NCBI RefSeq assembly: GCF_029537485.1
Contig: NZ_JARPUS010000007.1
Location: forward strand, 62,001-126,000
DNA: 64,000 bases
DNA from: Pseudomonas sp. GOM6
GTDB lineage: Bacteria; Pseudomonadota; Gammaproteobacteria; Pseudomonadales; Pseudomonadaceae
Direction of reading: 5' to 3'
A program made the translations under genes and the position numbers. Below the pieces are notes generated by a model. That model was not told the origin of the DNA, did not search any database, and saw only the letters and a list, made by a program, of their open reading frames with translations. Below, piece by piece: positions 8,937 through 17,927 of the stretch. Every line of letters begins with the position of its first letter. Position 1 is the first letter of the stretch.

Positions 8937-9454
8937 AACGGCTCTCCTTTGAGCAACATGGGCAGGCCGGCCACGCAGAACTGCACGCGCTCGGCGCGCT
9001 CGGCCACCGCCTGGTGCAGCCAGCCGGCCTCATCGACATAGCGGCGGGTCAGCTCGCCCAGCGGTACCACGCCCAGGCCGGTCTCGTTGCTGACCAGGAC
9101 GATGCGACCCGGCAGCTCGCCCAGGCTCTCCAGAAAGGCATCGCGCTGCATGGCCAGGCGAGTGTCGTCGTCCAGCATCAGCAGATTGGTCAGCCACAGG
9201 GTCAGGCAGTCGACCAGCAGGCAGCGCTCGGGCGCGGCGTGCTCGCGCAGCACCCGGCCCAGCTCGATGGGCTCCTCGACCAGTGCCCACTCGGCCGGAC
9301 GCCGTTCGCGGTGATGGGCGATGCGAGCGCTCATTTCGCCATCCAGCGCCTGGCTGGTGGCGATATAGGTGACGGCCAGGCCGCTTTGAATGGCCAGCTT
9401 CTCGGCCAGGCGGCTCTTGCCGGAGCGTGCGCCACCGAGGATCAGATCAAGCAT
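8933..9454 (-). CDS. cobU: Bifunctional adenosylcobinamide kinase/guanylyltransferase (CobU/CobP)
   Basis: This 173-residue protein phosphorylates adenosylcobinamide and transfers GMP to make adenosylcobinamide-GDP. The P-loop is at the very N-terminus (LGGARSGKS, residues 6-14), followed by [10 protein letters not shown], which should hold the guanylylated His, then [14 protein letters not shown] and ETGLGVVP. The ATG at 9454 is chosen because it places the P-loop at the normal position; open frame upstream of it has no family character. The gene begins 70 bases after the cobQ stop, with a REP palindrome in between. Confidence 0.95.
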   Translation of the reverse strand: MLDLILGGARSGKSRLAEKLAIQSGLAVTYIATSQALDGEMSARIAHHRERRPAEWALVEEPIELGRVLREHAAPERCLLVDCLTLWLTNLLMLDDDTRLAMQRDAFLESLGELPGRIVLVSNETGLGVVPLGELTRRYVDEAGWLHQAVAERAERVQFCVAGLPMLLKGEPL

Positions 9455-9494
9455 GAAGAGCCCTCTCGGAAAACAGCGGGGGCGGGTTCTGCCA

Positions 9495-9528
9495 GCATCG
9501 CGGCTGAAGCCGCTCCCACAACAGCTAC
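9495..9528 (-). repeat. REP-type palindrome between cobQ and cobU
   Basis: Read on the minus strand, a GTAG (9528-9525, containing the cobQ stop) is followed after 11 bases by the stem GCGGCTTCAGCCGC (9500-9513) inside GTGGGAGCGGCTTCAGCCGC, the familiar Pseudomonas REP core. It fills the only long gap in the cobB-to-cobS chain. Confidence 0.75.
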
Positions 9529-10979
9529 AGCCCGCATAGCTCGCGGAGCTTGCGGGTGTCCAGATGCGCCTCGACCAGATCGGCCAGGCGCTCGATATCG
9601 CGTTCGCGGCGGGCATGGTAATCCACCTGCCGCGCCTCGCGCAGGCCGGCCCAGCGCAGCAACGCAGCACAGGCCGCCGGTTGTTCGAATACGCCATGCA
9701 GGTAGGTGGCCATGACCTGGCAGTCGGCGCTGATGGCGCCATCACAGCGACCATCGTCCAGTTGCACCGCGGGCGAAGCGAGCGCCGGGCCATGGCTGAC
9801 CCCGGCATGAATCTCGTAGCCGCTGACCGCCAGCCCCTCCAGCGTCAGTTGCCCACGCACATTGCGCAGCTGCTTCTCCGGCTCCAGCACCGTGGTGTAG
9901 TCGAGCAGGCCGAGACCAGTGCTGCTGCCAGCCTCGCCTTCCAGGCCATGGGGATCATCGATGCGCATGCCGAGCATCTGCAGGCCGCCGCAGATACCGA
10001 GAACCTTGCCGCCGTAGCGCAGGTGGCGGGCGATGGCGGCGTCCCAACCCTGCTCGCGCAGGCGCGCCAGGTCGGCACGCACGCTCTTCGAGCCGGGCAG
10101 GATGATCAGGTCGGCCGGCGGGATGGCCTGACCGGGGCCGATGAACTGCAGATCCACCTGCGGGTGCAGGCGCAGCGGGTCGAAGTCGGTGTGGTTGCTG
10201 ATCCGCGGCAGCACCGGCACGGCCACGCGCAGGACTTCCTGTTCCTTGTCCGGCTGCAGCACCTGCACCGCATCCTCAGCTTCCAGATGGAAGTCCATAA
10301 GGTACGGCAGCACGCCGAGCACCGGCTTGCCGGTGCGTTGCTCCAGCCAGTCCAGCCCGGGCTGCAGCAGGGCGATGTCACCGCGAAAGCGGTTGATGAC
10401 GAAGCCCTTGATCCGCGCCTGCTCACTCGGCGCAAGCAGTTCCAGGGTGCCGACCAGGTGGGCGAACACGCCGCCCTTGTCGATATCGGCGATCAGTATC
10501 ACCGGACAATCCACCGCCTCGGCAAAGCCCATATTGGCGATATCGCCTTCGCGCAGATTGATCTCGGCCGGCGAGCCGGCGCCCTCCACCATCACCACCG
10601 GGTACTGTGCGGCCAGGCGCGCATGGGATTCGAGCACCGCCTCGCGAGCGACCCGTTTGTAGTCGTGGTAGGCCACGGCATGCATGTTGCCGATGGCGCG
10701 ACCGTGGATGATCACCTGGGCGCCGGTGTCGGAATTGGGCTTGAGCAACACCGGGTTCATATCGGTGTGTGCTTGCAGCCCTGCGGCCTGGGCCTGCACC
10801 GCCTGAGCACGGCCTATTTCGCCGCCATCGGCGGTCACCGCGCTGTTCAGCGCCATGTTCTGCGGCTTGAACGGCACCACGCTGACGCCCTGGCGCTTGA
10901 GCCAGCGGCACAGGGCGGTCACCAGGGTGCTCTTTCCGGCATCGGAGGTGGTGCCCTGGACCATGAGTGTCGCAGTCAC
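9525..10979 (-). CDS. cobQ: Cobyric acid synthase (CobQ/CbiP)
   Basis: This 484-residue amidotransferase amidates the b, d, e and g side chains of adenosylcobyrinate a,c-diamide. The N-terminal synthetase part has [12 protein letters not shown] and [10 protein letters not shown]; the C-terminal class I glutaminase domain has the nucleophile in [10 protein letters not shown] and the catalytic His in [10 protein letters not shown] start it at the GTG at 10979, which overlaps the previous stop as GTGA, matching the operon pattern; the longer open frame upstream lies inside cobD. The TAG stop belongs to a GTAG that borders a REP palindrome. Confidence 0.95.
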   Translation of the reverse strand: MTATLMVQGTTSDAGKSTLVTALCRWLKRQGVSVVPFKPQNMALNSAVTADGGEIGRAQAVQAQAAGLQAHTDMNPVLLKPNSDTGAQVIIHGRAIGNMHAVAYHDYKRVAREAVLESHARLAAQYPVVMVEGAGSPAEINLREGDIANMGFAEAVDCPVILIADIDKGGVFAHLVGTLELLAPSEQARIKGFVINRFRGDIALLQPGLDWLEQRTGKPVLGVLPYLMDFHLEAEDAVQVLQPDKEQEVLRVAVPVLPRISNHTDFDPLRLHPQVDLQFIGPGQAIPPADLIILPGSKSVRADLARLREQGWDAAIARHLRYGGKVLGICGGLQMLGMRIDDPHGLEGEAGSSTGLGLLDYTTVLEPEKQLRNVRGQLTLEGLAVSGYEIHAGVSHGPALASPAVQLDDGRCDGAISADCQVMATYLHGVFEQPAACAALLRWAGLREARQVDYHARRERDIERLADLVEAHLDTRKLRELCGL

Positions 10980-11959
10980 GAACGGTACTCCTTGAGTGCC
11001 TGCTCCAGCCGGGCCCAACCCGCCTCGTCGCCCGGCAGACCGAAACGCAGTCCTGGCGGCGCAGTGATCAGCCGCACCAGAATGCCGCGCCGGGCGAGGA
11101 ACGCGTGCAGCTCGGGCGGCCGCTCGTGCAGCACCAACTGGAACAGCGAGGTGCCGCCCGCCGGAGGCAGGCCGAACTGGCTGAGCAGCACCGCCAGGCG
11201 CAGCCCGTCGGCCTGCAGGCGCTGGCGCTGATACGCCTGTTGCGCACCATCCAGCAACGCAGCACGCGCCACCTCGCGGGTCGGCCCGGCCACAGCCCAG
11301 GGGCCAAGCTGTTCATCCAGCCGCGCCAGCAGTGCCGGCTCGGCCAGCACAAAGCCCAGGCGCATACCGGCCAGGCCGAAGAACTTGCCGAACGAGCGCA
11401 GCACGATCAGCCCCGGCAGCTGGCTATGGGCAGCCATGCTCAGCTCGGGCGTACAGTCGATAAAGGCTTCGTCCACCAGCAGCCAGCCACCGCGCGCGGC
11501 CAGCTGCGCCTGCCAGCTCAGCAAGAGTTCCGGCTCGATCCGCCGCCCAGCAGGGTTGCCGGGGTTGACCACGACCAGCACGTCCAGGCGCTCCAGCGCA
11601 CGATGCACGGAGCCTTCGCTGATCTCCTGCAGGCGATGGCCCTCGCGGCGCCAGGCCTGGGCATGTTCGGCATAGGCCGGTGCGACGATGCCGACCCGCG
11701 ACTCGCCACGCAGCCGCGGCAGCACCTGGATGGCCGCCTGCGAGCCGGCGACCGGCAGCAGCGCCTGCACGCCGTAGTAGTCGCGCGCGGCGGCTTCCAG
11801 GCCATCGTCCAGTTCCGGCAGGCGATTCCAGGCGCCCGCCGAAATCGTCGGCAGCGGCCAGGGATAGGGCGCGATGCCGGTGGACAGGTCCAGCCACTGG
11901 TTCAGTTCGATGCCGAATTGCTGCGCCGCCAGGCGCAAACGACCGCCATGCTCAAGCAA
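10976..11959 (-). CDS. cobD: Threonine-phosphate decarboxylase (CobD; CobC in P. denitrificans naming)
   Basis: This 327-residue PLP-dependent, aminotransferase-fold enzyme makes (R)-1-amino-2-propanol phosphate, the linker of the nucleotide loop. It has [14 protein letters not shown] at the N-terminus, [11 protein letters not shown] in the middle and the PLP-lysine motif [16 protein letters not shown] (about residues 187-202). It overlaps cbiB upstream by eight bases and cobQ downstream by four. The gene name differs between naming systems; the function is clear from the family and context. Confidence 0.93.
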   Translation of the reverse strand: MLEHGGRLRLAAQQFGIELNQWLDLSTGIAPYPWPLPTISAGAWNRLPELDDGLEAAARDYYGVQALLPVAGSQAAIQVLPRLRGESRVGIVAPAYAEHAQAWRREGHRLQEISEGSVHRALERLDVLVVVNPGNPAGRRIEPELLLSWQAQLAARGGWLLVDEAFIDCTPELSMAAHSQLPGLIVLRSFGKFFGLAGMRLGFVLAEPALLARLDEQLGPWAVAGPTREVARAALLDGAQQAYQRQRLQADGLRLAVLLSQFGLPPAGGTSLFQLVLHERPPELHAFLARRGILVRLITAPPGLRFGLPGDEAGWARLEQALKEYRS

Positions 11960-12857
11960 GCCAGGCTCCTCCCACGCTCAATACCAGCAGCCACAGGCCC
12001 ACGCCGGCATACACCAGATTCAGTGCCCGGTCGATATCCCGCGCCTGCGCCTCGGTACCCTCGCCCAGCTGCGGGCGCTGTTCCTCGATGCCGTGGTAGA
12101 CCGCCGCGCCCCCCAGGCGCACTCCCAGCGCGCCGGCACCGGCAGCCATCACCGGGCCGGCGTTGGGGCTGTCCCACAGCGGCGCCTGAACGCGCCAGCA
12201 ACGCAGCGCGCGGGCAGTCTGGCCGAGCAGCGCATAGGTCAGTGCCACCAGGCGTGCCGGCACGTAATTGAGCACATCGTCGATCTTCGCCGCCACCCAG
12301 CCGAAGCGTTCGAAACGCTCGTTGCGATAGCCCCACATGGCGTCCAGGGTATTGCTCAGGCGATACAGCACCACGCCCGGCGCACCGAGCAGGCAGAACC
12401 AGAACAGCGCGGCGAAGACGGCATCGGAACCGTTCTCCAGCACCGACTCGGTGCCGGCGCGGGCCACGGCGGTGGCGTCCAGCTCGCGGGTGCGGCGGCT
12501 GACCAGGTAGCCGACGCGCTGGCGCGCCTCGTCCAGCTGTCCCAGGCGCAGGGCCTGGGCCACCGGCAGCGCGTGCTGGGCCAGGCTTTTAAGACCCACG
12601 GCGAAATACAGGGCAAGGACCTCGACCAGCCAGCCCAGGCTGGAAAGACTCAGCAGCCAGACCAGCGCCACCGCCGGCAGCACGGCCAGGCACCAGCCGG
12701 TGACACCGTGGCTGCGCCAGCCACGCCCGCCGGCATTGAGACGCTGCTCGATACGCTGGGCCAGGTTGCCGAAACCCACCAGCGGGTGCCAGCGTCGTAG
12801 CTCGCCGAGCCAGGCATCCAGGCCCAGCCCGGCCAGTACCGCCAGTACCAGGCTCAT
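11952..12857 (-). CDS. cbiB: Adenosylcobinamide-phosphate synthase (CbiB; CobD in P. denitrificans naming)
   Basis: This 301-residue polytopic membrane protein attaches the aminopropanol phosphate made by the next gene's product to adenosylcobyric acid. Family segments include [15 protein letters not shown] near residue 25 (E. coli-type P-x-x-x-x-G pattern), [19 protein letters not shown], and [21 protein letters not shown], followed by [10 protein letters not shown]. At least four hydrophobic helices are visible. Its start overlaps the bluB stop by four bases. Confidence 0.94.
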   Translation of the reverse strand: MSLVLAVLAGLGLDAWLGELRRWHPLVGFGNLAQRIEQRLNAGGRGWRSHGVTGWCLAVLPAVALVWLLSLSSLGWLVEVLALYFAVGLKSLAQHALPVAQALRLGQLDEARQRVGYLVSRRTRELDATAVARAGTESVLENGSDAVFAALFWFCLLGAPGVVLYRLSNTLDAMWGYRNERFERFGWVAAKIDDVLNYVPARLVALTYALLGQTARALRCWRVQAPLWDSPNAGPVMAAGAGALGVRLGGAAVYHGIEEQRPQLGEGTEAQARDIDRALNLVYAGVGLWLLVLSVGGAWLA

Positions 12858-13501
12858 CGCTGTCCCCAGCTGTCGGTGAACAGCAGCTCCGCCAGCGGTC
12901 GCTCCTCGGCCCAGCCCTCCTCCACCAGCATCGGCCGCTCATAGAACTCATGCACCGGCCCCAGGCACAGCACCGCCACCGGCTGGCTGCCGGCCGGCAT
13001 GCCGAGCAGCTCGCCCAGGGCCTCGGGCTCGAACAGCGACACCCAGCCCATGCCCAGACCCTCGGCACGCGCCGCCAGCCAGAGGTTCTGGATGGCGCAG
13101 CTGAGCGAGGCCAGGTCCATCTGCGGCAAGGTCCGGCGGCCGAACACATGGGCCTCGCGGCCGTCCATCAGCGCCGCCACCAGCAGTTCGGCGCAATCGC
13201 GGATGCCCTCGACCTTGAGCCGCATGAATTCGTCGCTGCGCTCGCCCAGGGCCTCGGCGGTGCGTACACGCTCGGCCTCGGCCAGGCCATGAATGGCCTC
13301 GCGCAGCGGCGGTCGGGTAATGCGAATAAAGCGCCAGGGCTGCATCAGGCCGACGCTGGGCGCCTGGTGCGCCGCCGCCAGCAGGCGCTGCAGCAGCTCC
13401 GGCGCCACCTTGCCACCGGCGAAGTGGCGCATGTCGCGGCGCTCGGCAATGGCGCGGTAGATGGCGGCGCGCTCCTCGGGGCGGTAGGCGTGATCGGTCA
13501 T
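12854..13501 (-). CDS. bluB: 5,6-dimethylbenzimidazole synthase (BluB)
   Basis: This 215-residue nitroreductase-fold flavoenzyme cuts FMNH2 with oxygen to make DMB, the lower ligand of B12. It begins [20 protein letters not shown], then [32 protein letters not shown], which is diagnostic of BluB, and ends [21 protein letters not shown]. Its presence shows that the host can make its own DMB aerobically for the CobT encoded four genes downstream. It overlaps cobB upstream and cbiB downstream by four bases each. Confidence 0.95.
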   Translation of the reverse strand: MTDHAYRPEERAAIYRAIAERRDMRHFAGGKVAPELLQRLLAAAHQAPSVGLMQPWRFIRITRPPLREAIHGLAEAERVRTAEALGERSDEFMRLKVEGIRDCAELLVAALMDGREAHVFGRRTLPQMDLASLSCAIQNLWLAARAEGLGMGWVSLFEPEALGELLGMPAGSQPVAVLCLGPVHEFYERPMLVEEGWAEERPLAELLFTDSWGQR

Positions 13502-14790
13502 GGCAGCAATAGCTCGGCCGCCGCCCGCGGGTTGGACGGCAGGTAGAAGTGGATGTAGGACGCGGTGAGGCGCCCTATCTGGTAGACCGCTTCGGCTGTG
13601 CGTCGCTGATTGGGGCAGGCGCCCCTGGCGCTGGGCTGCAACCGGCAGTCCAGCGTCGAATGGTGGTAAGTATGCCCGCGCAGGCGGCCCTGCGGCAGCT
13701 CGACTTGCTGCAACGCCAGCGCGGCCAGGCGCGGCTGCATCCTCGCCGCGCCCGGTAGCAGCCCGACCAGTTCGGCACGTTCGCCCTGTTTGTCAGTCAG
13801 TGCCTGCAGCAGATAGAGCATGCCGCCGCACTCGGCGAGGATGGGTTTGCCCGCCCTGTGATGCTCACGAATCGCCGCCAGCATCGGCTGGTTACCGGCC
13901 AGCTGTTGCAGGTGCAGTTCCGGGTAGCCGCCGGGCAGGTACAGGCTATCCACCGCCGGCAGGGTAGCGTCCGTCAGCGGCGAGAAGCACACCAGTTCGG
14001 CGCCGAGCGCCTGCAGCAGGTCGAGGTTGGCCTGGTAGAGGAAGGCGAAACTGCTGTCGCGCGCCACGCCGATGCGCACACCGCGCAGCCAGGGTTCAAG
14101 CGGTGCGGCGGATGGCGCGGCAAAGTTCACCGGCGCCGGCAGCACGGCCCCGGCGCTGGCCAGCAGGGCGTCGGCGGCGGCATCCAGACGCGCATCCAGA
14201 TCAGGCAGCTCCTCGGCCTGCACCAGGCCCAGGTGGCGGCTCGGCAGTTCCATCTCGCCGCTGCGCGGCAAGGCGCCATACCAGGACAGCGCCTCTGGCA
14301 GACAGGCACGCAGCAGCTCGGCATGCGTGGCGCTGCCGGTGCGATTGGCCAGCACGCCGGCAAAGGGCAGGTCCGGCTGGAAACTGGCCAGACCATGGGC
14401 CACGGCGGCGAAAGTCTGCGCCATGGCGCTGGCGTCGATCACGCCGAGTACCGGCACGCCGAAACGCCGCGCCAGGTCGGCTGCCGAGGGCTGGCCGTCG
14501 AACAGCCCCATCACGCCTTCGATCAGGATCAGGTCGGCCTCCCCCGCCGCCTGCCAGAGCAGACGCCGCGACTCGGCCTCGCCGACCATCCACAGGTCGA
14601 GCTGGTACACCGGCGCGCCGCTGGCGCGCTGCAGGATCATCGGGTCGAGAAAATCCGGGCCGCACTTGAACACCCGCACCCGCCGCCCGGCCCGCACATG
14701 CAGACGCGCCAGTGCGGCGGTGACGGTGGTCTTGCCCTGACCGGATGCCGGGGCGGCAATCAGCAGGGCCGGGCACGCGCGCACCGCCAT
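13498..14790 (-). CDS. cobB: Cobyrinate a,c-diamide synthase (CobB/CbiA)
   Basis: This 430-residue glutamine-dependent amidotransferase amidates the a and c carboxylates of (hydrogeno)cobyrinate. The N-terminal domain has ALLIAAPASGQGKTTVTAAL and FKCGPDFLDPMILQRASG; the C-terminal glutaminase has the nucleophile Cys in ILAECGGMLYLLQALTD, preceded by YLPGGYPELHLQQL, and the His in SYIHFYLPSNP. The ATG at 14790 is chosen because it sits directly before the P-loop and shares one base with the preceding stop (TGATG). The open frame further upstream runs through the btuM gene and is not part of it. Confidence 0.95.
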   Translation of the reverse strand: MAVRACPALLIAAPASGQGKTTVTAALARLHVRAGRRVRVFKCGPDFLDPMILQRASGAPVYQLDLWMVGEAESRRLLWQAAGEADLILIEGVMGLFDGQPSAADLARRFGVPVLGVIDASAMAQTFAAVAHGLASFQPDLPFAGVLANRTGSATHAELLRACLPEALSWYGALPRSGEMELPSRHLGLVQAEELPDLDARLDAAADALLASAGAVLPAPVNFAAPSAAPLEPWLRGVRIGVARDSSFAFLYQANLDLLQALGAELVCFSPLTDATLPAVDSLYLPGGYPELHLQQLAGNQPMLAAIREHHRAGKPILAECGGMLYLLQALTDKQGERAELVGLLPGAARMQPRLAALALQQVELPQGRLRGHTYHHSTLDCRLQPSARGACPNQRRTAEAVYQIGRLTASYIHFYLPSNPRAAAELLLP

Positions 14791-15359
14791 CAGCCGACGA
14801 CTCGTGGCTTCACGCCGCCAGCCGCGCGCCAGCCGACATACAGCAGGCTCGCCATGCCGACATACAGCGCCATGTTGCCGAGAAAGCGCGGGTAGTAATG
14901 GCCGATGCGCGGCAGGAAGCCGGCCAGGCTCGGCTCCGGGTAACGCCCGGAGACGAAGTAGAAACCGCCGCTGGACAGCAGGTGGCAGATGAAGGCGGCC
15001 ACCAGCACGGTCACCGCCAATACCACCAGGCTGGCGGCCTGCTCGCGATGCCAGCCGGCATACAGCCGGCCGCCCAGCCATAACGCGGCGTAGGCCGGCA
15101 CCAGCATCCAGTAGGCGGACGAGGTGCACCAGTCACTGACGCTGCCGCTGGCGACCATGCCGAAGTCCAGCAGCGTCGCCAGGGCGAACAGCGCCGGGAA
15201 CACCCAGCGCGGGCGCAGCAGGACGCCGGCAAGGAAGAACACCGCCCAGCTGGCGCTGGGCAGGTTCAGCGTGGCGAAGTGCTGGCCGCGGGTCACAGCC
15301 ATCAGCAGGGCCAGCAGCAGGCCAATCAGCAGCTGGTTGCGAGTGGAAAGTACCGGCAT
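14790..15359 (-). CDS. btuM: BtuM-like cobalamin transporter (solitary S-component-type membrane protein)
   Basis: This 189-residue protein has about six hydrophobic helices. The N-terminal half has TLNLPSASWAVFFLAG followed by LATLLDFGMVASGS and SDWCTSSAYW, with Cys at residue 78. This pattern and Cys position match what I remember of the BtuM family, whose characterised member from Thiobacillus denitrificans resembles an ECF S-component, lacks a dedicated ECF module, and uses a Cys near residue 80 to bind and decyanate cobalamin. It lies between btuB and cobB. An AGGAGAT ribosome site precedes the ATG, 15 bases after the btuB stop. Family assignment is by recall; the context supports it strongly. 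Confidence 0.8.
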   Translation of the reverse strand: MPVLSTRNQLLIGLLLALLMAVTRGQHFATLNLPSASWAVFFLAGVLLRPRWVFPALFALATLLDFGMVASGSVSDWCTSSAYWMLVPAYAALWLGGRLYAGWHREQAASLVVLAVTVLVAAFICHLLSSGGFYFVSGRYPEPSLAGFLPRIGHYYPRFLGNMALYVGMASLLYVGWRAAGGVKPRVVG

Positions 15360-15374
15360 GACGGATCTCCTAAC

Positions 15375-17240
15375 TTAGAGCGCTTGGTAGCGCAGGGTGA
15401 CATAGAAGACACGACCGGGCTGTTCGTAGGTCTGCGCGGTTTCGTAGTCGCGGTCGAACAGGTTGCTGATCTTGGCCTGCATGCGCCATTCGGCATCGAT
15501 GTGGTATTCGCCACGCAGGTCCACCAGGGCATAGCCCGGCAGGCGCGATTCCTCGTCGTTGCTGGCGGAGTCGAAGCGCTGGCTGGCGGCGAACAGGGTC
15601 GCGCCGACGCCGAAGTCACCCAAACGGCGATCCGCATCCAGGTTGAAGGTGCGCTTGGCCCGCCGCGCCAACTGGTGGCCGTGGTTCTGCGCGCTGCGGT
15701 CCTGCGGGTCGAGCAGGGTCAGGGTGGCGGCCAAGTCCCAGTCCGCCAGTTGTGTGCGGGCCATGGACTCCAGCCCGCGAATGCGCGCGGACTCGACGTT
15801 CTCTGGGCGCATCGGGCTGCTGCCGGCCCAGACGATCAGGTCGTCGATCTGGTTCTCGAAGGCGTTCAGGCTCCACTCGCCCCACCCTGCGGTACCTCGC
15901 AGGCCGATCTCATAGTTTTCCGACTCCTCCGGTTTGAGCTCCGGGTTGCCGGCGGTATAGCTGCTGGCCGGGTAATAGAGGTCGTTGAAGGTCGGTGCAC
16001 GGAAGGCCGTGCCATAGGCGGCGCTGAGGGTCAGGCTGTCGCTGAGGTCGTAGCTCCAGCCGAGGTTGCCGGTATCGTGGTCGCCGTACTGCTGGTTGTC
16101 GTCGCGACGCAGGCCGAGAGTCAGGCCATGGCGACCAAAACGGCCCTGATACTGGGTGTAATAACCGCGATTGAAGCGCGAATCTTCGGCATAGACGTCC
16201 GAGGTGTCGATGCGGTCCTGCTGGTAGTCGAAGCCCAGGGTCAGCAGCTGATCGTCGCTCAGGCCGAAATCGTTCTGCCAGCCCAGCGAGTCGCGCTCGC
16301 TATCGAAGCGCGAGTAGAAACGGCCATCCTGGTAGTTGTCGCTGCGCTCTTCGCTATGCCCGGCCTGCAAGGTGACCTTCCAGGCGTCAAGGGGGTTGAA
16401 GCGGGCACGCCCGCCGAGCACCTGTTGCTCGCCATCTGAGTATGCGTCGCGACCGCTGGTGCCGCGCGAACTGCGACTGTCGAAGTCGCTGTGGGTATCG
16501 CCCTGCAACCAGTTGCCGTCCAGCTCCAGGCCGTTATCGAAGCGCAAGCCGCCACGCAGTGAGGCAGAAAGCTGGCGGTAGCCATCGTTGTCCGCCTCGT
16601 AGGCGTTAGGCGCTGTGGATCGATAGGCACGGGCGTTGATGCCAGCGGTATCCTCGCTACTGACCCCCAGGTCGAACCAGCCACGGCCATTCCCCCCGGC
16701 CACGCCGGCAGTACCGCTGTAACTGGAGCGGCTGCCCGCACCCAGCGAAAGGTAGGGTTTGAAACCCTCGCCCTGACCACGCCGGGTGAAAAGCTGGATC
16801 ACCCCACCCAGCGCCTCTGAACCATAGAGTGCCGAGCGCGGGCCGCGCACCACTTCGATACGCTCGATCAGTCCCAGGGGAATGTCCTGCAATGCAGCAC
16901 TGCCGGAAGTAGCAGAGCCGATCCTGACGCCATCGACCAGCACCAGCAGTTGTTTGTCGCTGGCGCCACGCAGGTATAGCGAGGTGCTCTTGCCGCGCCC
17001 GCCATTGCTGGCGATCTGCACACCAGCCAGGCCACGCAGCACTTCGGGCACCGAGGTGGCCTGGCTGCGCTCGATGTCGTCACGGGTGATCACGCTGCTG
17101 GAAGCAATTGCCACCAGCGGGGTCGCGGTACGGGTAGCAGTGACCACCTGCCGATCGAGATTGAGAGGGTTCGCCTGCACGGCAAAGGGGGCAAGGCTGA
17201 ACAGCGCGCACGCCGCCAGCCGCAAATCGGACTTGCTCAA
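15375..17240 (-). CDS. btuB: TonB-dependent vitamin B12 receptor (BtuB)
   Basis: This 621-residue outer membrane receptor starts at a TTG, 9 bases after GGAG. The signal peptide (residues 1-23) ends in FAVQA. The mature N-terminus carries a TonB box-like DRQVVTATRTATP, then the plug (VLRGLAGVQIASNGGRGKST, LYLRGASDKQLLVLVDGVRI, GLIERIEVVRGPRSALYGSEALGG) and a barrel ending in YVTLRYQAL. The plug and size match BtuB, and the cobalamin riboswitch upstream defines the ligand. The TTG is preferred over the longer open frame, which runs through the riboswitch. It leads the cob operon. Confidence 0.95.
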   Translation of the reverse strand: MSKSDLRLAACALFSLAPFAVQANPLNLDRQVVTATRTATPLVAIASSSVITRDDIERSQATSVPEVLRGLAGVQIASNGGRGKSTSLYLRGASDKQLLVLVDGVRIGSATSGSAALQDIPLGLIERIEVVRGPRSALYGSEALGGVIQLFTRRGQGEGFKPYLSLGAGSRSSYSGTAGVAGGNGRGWFDLGVSSEDTAGINARAYRSTAPNAYEADNDGYRQLSASLRGGLRFDNGLELDGNWLQGDTHSDFDSRSSRGTSGRDAYSDGEQQVLGGRARFNPLDAWKVTLQAGHSEERSDNYQDGRFYSRFDSERDSLGWQNDFGLSDDQLLTLGFDYQQDRIDTSDVYAEDSRFNRGYYTQYQGRFGRHGLTLGLRRDDNQQYGDHDTGNLGWSYDLSDSLTLSAAYGTAFRAPTFNDLYYPASSYTAGNPELKPEESENYEIGLRGTAGWGEWSLNAFENQIDDLIVWAGSSPMRPENVESARIRGLESMARTQLADWDLAATLTLLDPQDRSAQNHGHQLARRAKRTFNLDADRRLGDFGVGATLFAASQRFDSASNDEESRLPGYALVDLRGEYHIDAEWRMQAKISNLFDRDYETAQTYEQPGRVFYVTLRYQAL

Positions 17241-17249
17241 GTTGTCGTT

Positions 17250-17272
17250 CTCCGTCGCGCCACCCGCGCGAC
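17250..17272 (-). promoter_or_regulatory. Hairpin next to the btuB ribosome binding site (expression platform)
   Basis: GTCGCGC and GCGCGAC form a 7-bp stem with a 5-base loop (17254-17272). Its base touches the GGAG Shine-Dalgarno (17253-17250) of btuB. It may govern access of ribosomes after the riboswitch folds. Confidence 0.5.
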
Positions 17273-17351
17273 ACTGCGGGATAAGGCGTTGGGAGAACGA
17301 ACGGAAACGCGGCAGCCGCGCCCGGCGCCGCCCTCCGCAATGCCGTGGATT

Positions 17352-17552
17352 GCGACAGGCCGGTCTCCGGGCTCGTGAGCCAAGCCATGCGGCTTGCGGG
17401 CCGCGCCTTCCCATGCCGGAGCACAGTGGCGGGATGCGACCTTTGACTCACCTACCGTTGCGGGGGCAGCGCCGGAATGGTGTTGCGATTACGCAGCACG
17501 CACCGGCTTCCCTGTTTCACCCCTCGACCGCATGCGGCGGGGGCACCTGAAG
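17352..17552 (-). promoter_or_regulatory. Cobalamin riboswitch (adenosylcobalamin aptamer)
   Basis: On the minus strand the conserved blocks follow in order: TTCAGGTGCCCCC, CAGGGAAGCCGGTG, TTCCGGCGCTGCCCCCGCAA, GCCACTGTG, ATGGGAAGGC and the B12 box GAGCCCGGAGACCGGCCTGT. The aptamer lies in the leader of btuB. The region between it and the TTG start (17241-17351) contains two G/C-rich hairpins and no T-tract, so control is probably translational. It should lower btuB expression, and perhaps that of the whole cob operon, when adenosylcobalamin is plentiful. Confidence 0.97.
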
Positions 17553-17561
17553 CAGGCGCGC

Positions 17562-17590
17562 AGCTTAGTGGCCGAGCCTGACGCGGTCAA
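17562..17590 (-). promoter_or_regulatory. Sigma-70-type promoter of the btuB-cob operon
   Basis: TTGACC (17590-17585) and TAAGCT (17567-17562) are separated by 17 bases on the minus strand. Transcription would begin a few bases before the riboswitch. Confidence 0.65.
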
Positions 17591-17613
17591 TGCGCCAGCT
17601 CTAGAACGGGCGC

Positions 17614-17925
17614 TCAGGGTCGCGGGGTAAAACCGGCAGGTTTGCTGGCCAGCCAGTCGACGAAGGTGCGCAGGCGCTCATCGCCCAGCAGTGCCTCACG
17701 GCTGTTGTAGGTCAGCGCCAGCTCCTTCTCGGAAAACAACCGGTGGATCTGGTTATGGCAGGCACGGCAGACCCAGAGGGTGGCAGTAATACGCTCGCTC
17801 TTGGCATAACGTTTCTGCACATAAGGTTTGTCGTGCAGCGCCTTGGGGATCAGATGGTGGCGGGTCAGCGGCAGCGCCCTCTGGCACAGCTCACAGACAT
17901 CCGGTTGCGGAGGTAGGCGTATCAC
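17614..17925 (-). CDS. HNH endonuclease family protein
   Basis: This 103-residue protein has CELC near residue 14, then RHHLIPKAL, and CRACHNQIHRLFSE, which together make an HNH nuclease fold with two CxxC zinc pairs. The start is taken as the GTG at 17925, two bases after the methyltransferase stop, giving VIRLPPQPDVCELC. I recall a similar small protein beginning MIRLPPQP in other Pseudomonas. Whether it cuts DNA is not known. It ends the minus-strand group NlpC-NlpC-methyltransferase-HNH, 24 bases before the btuB promoter. Confidence 0.82.
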   Translation of the reverse strand: MIRLPPQPDVCELCQRALPLTRHHLIPKALHDKPYVQKRYAKSERITATLWVCRACHNQIHRLFSEKELALTYNSREALLGDERLRTFVDWLASKPAGFTPRP

Positions 17926-17927
17926 TA

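Noticed and set aside
9564-11231. A 555-codon open frame on the + strand across cobQ and cobD
   Set aside because: It is antisense to two clear cobalamin genes, crosses their junction, and is His/Gln/Ala-rich as expected for a shadow frame.
13498-15129. A longer CobB starting inside btuM
   Set aside because: The extra N-terminal residues are an out-of-frame reading of the btuM gene. The start at 14790 fits the TGATG overlap and places the P-loop properly.
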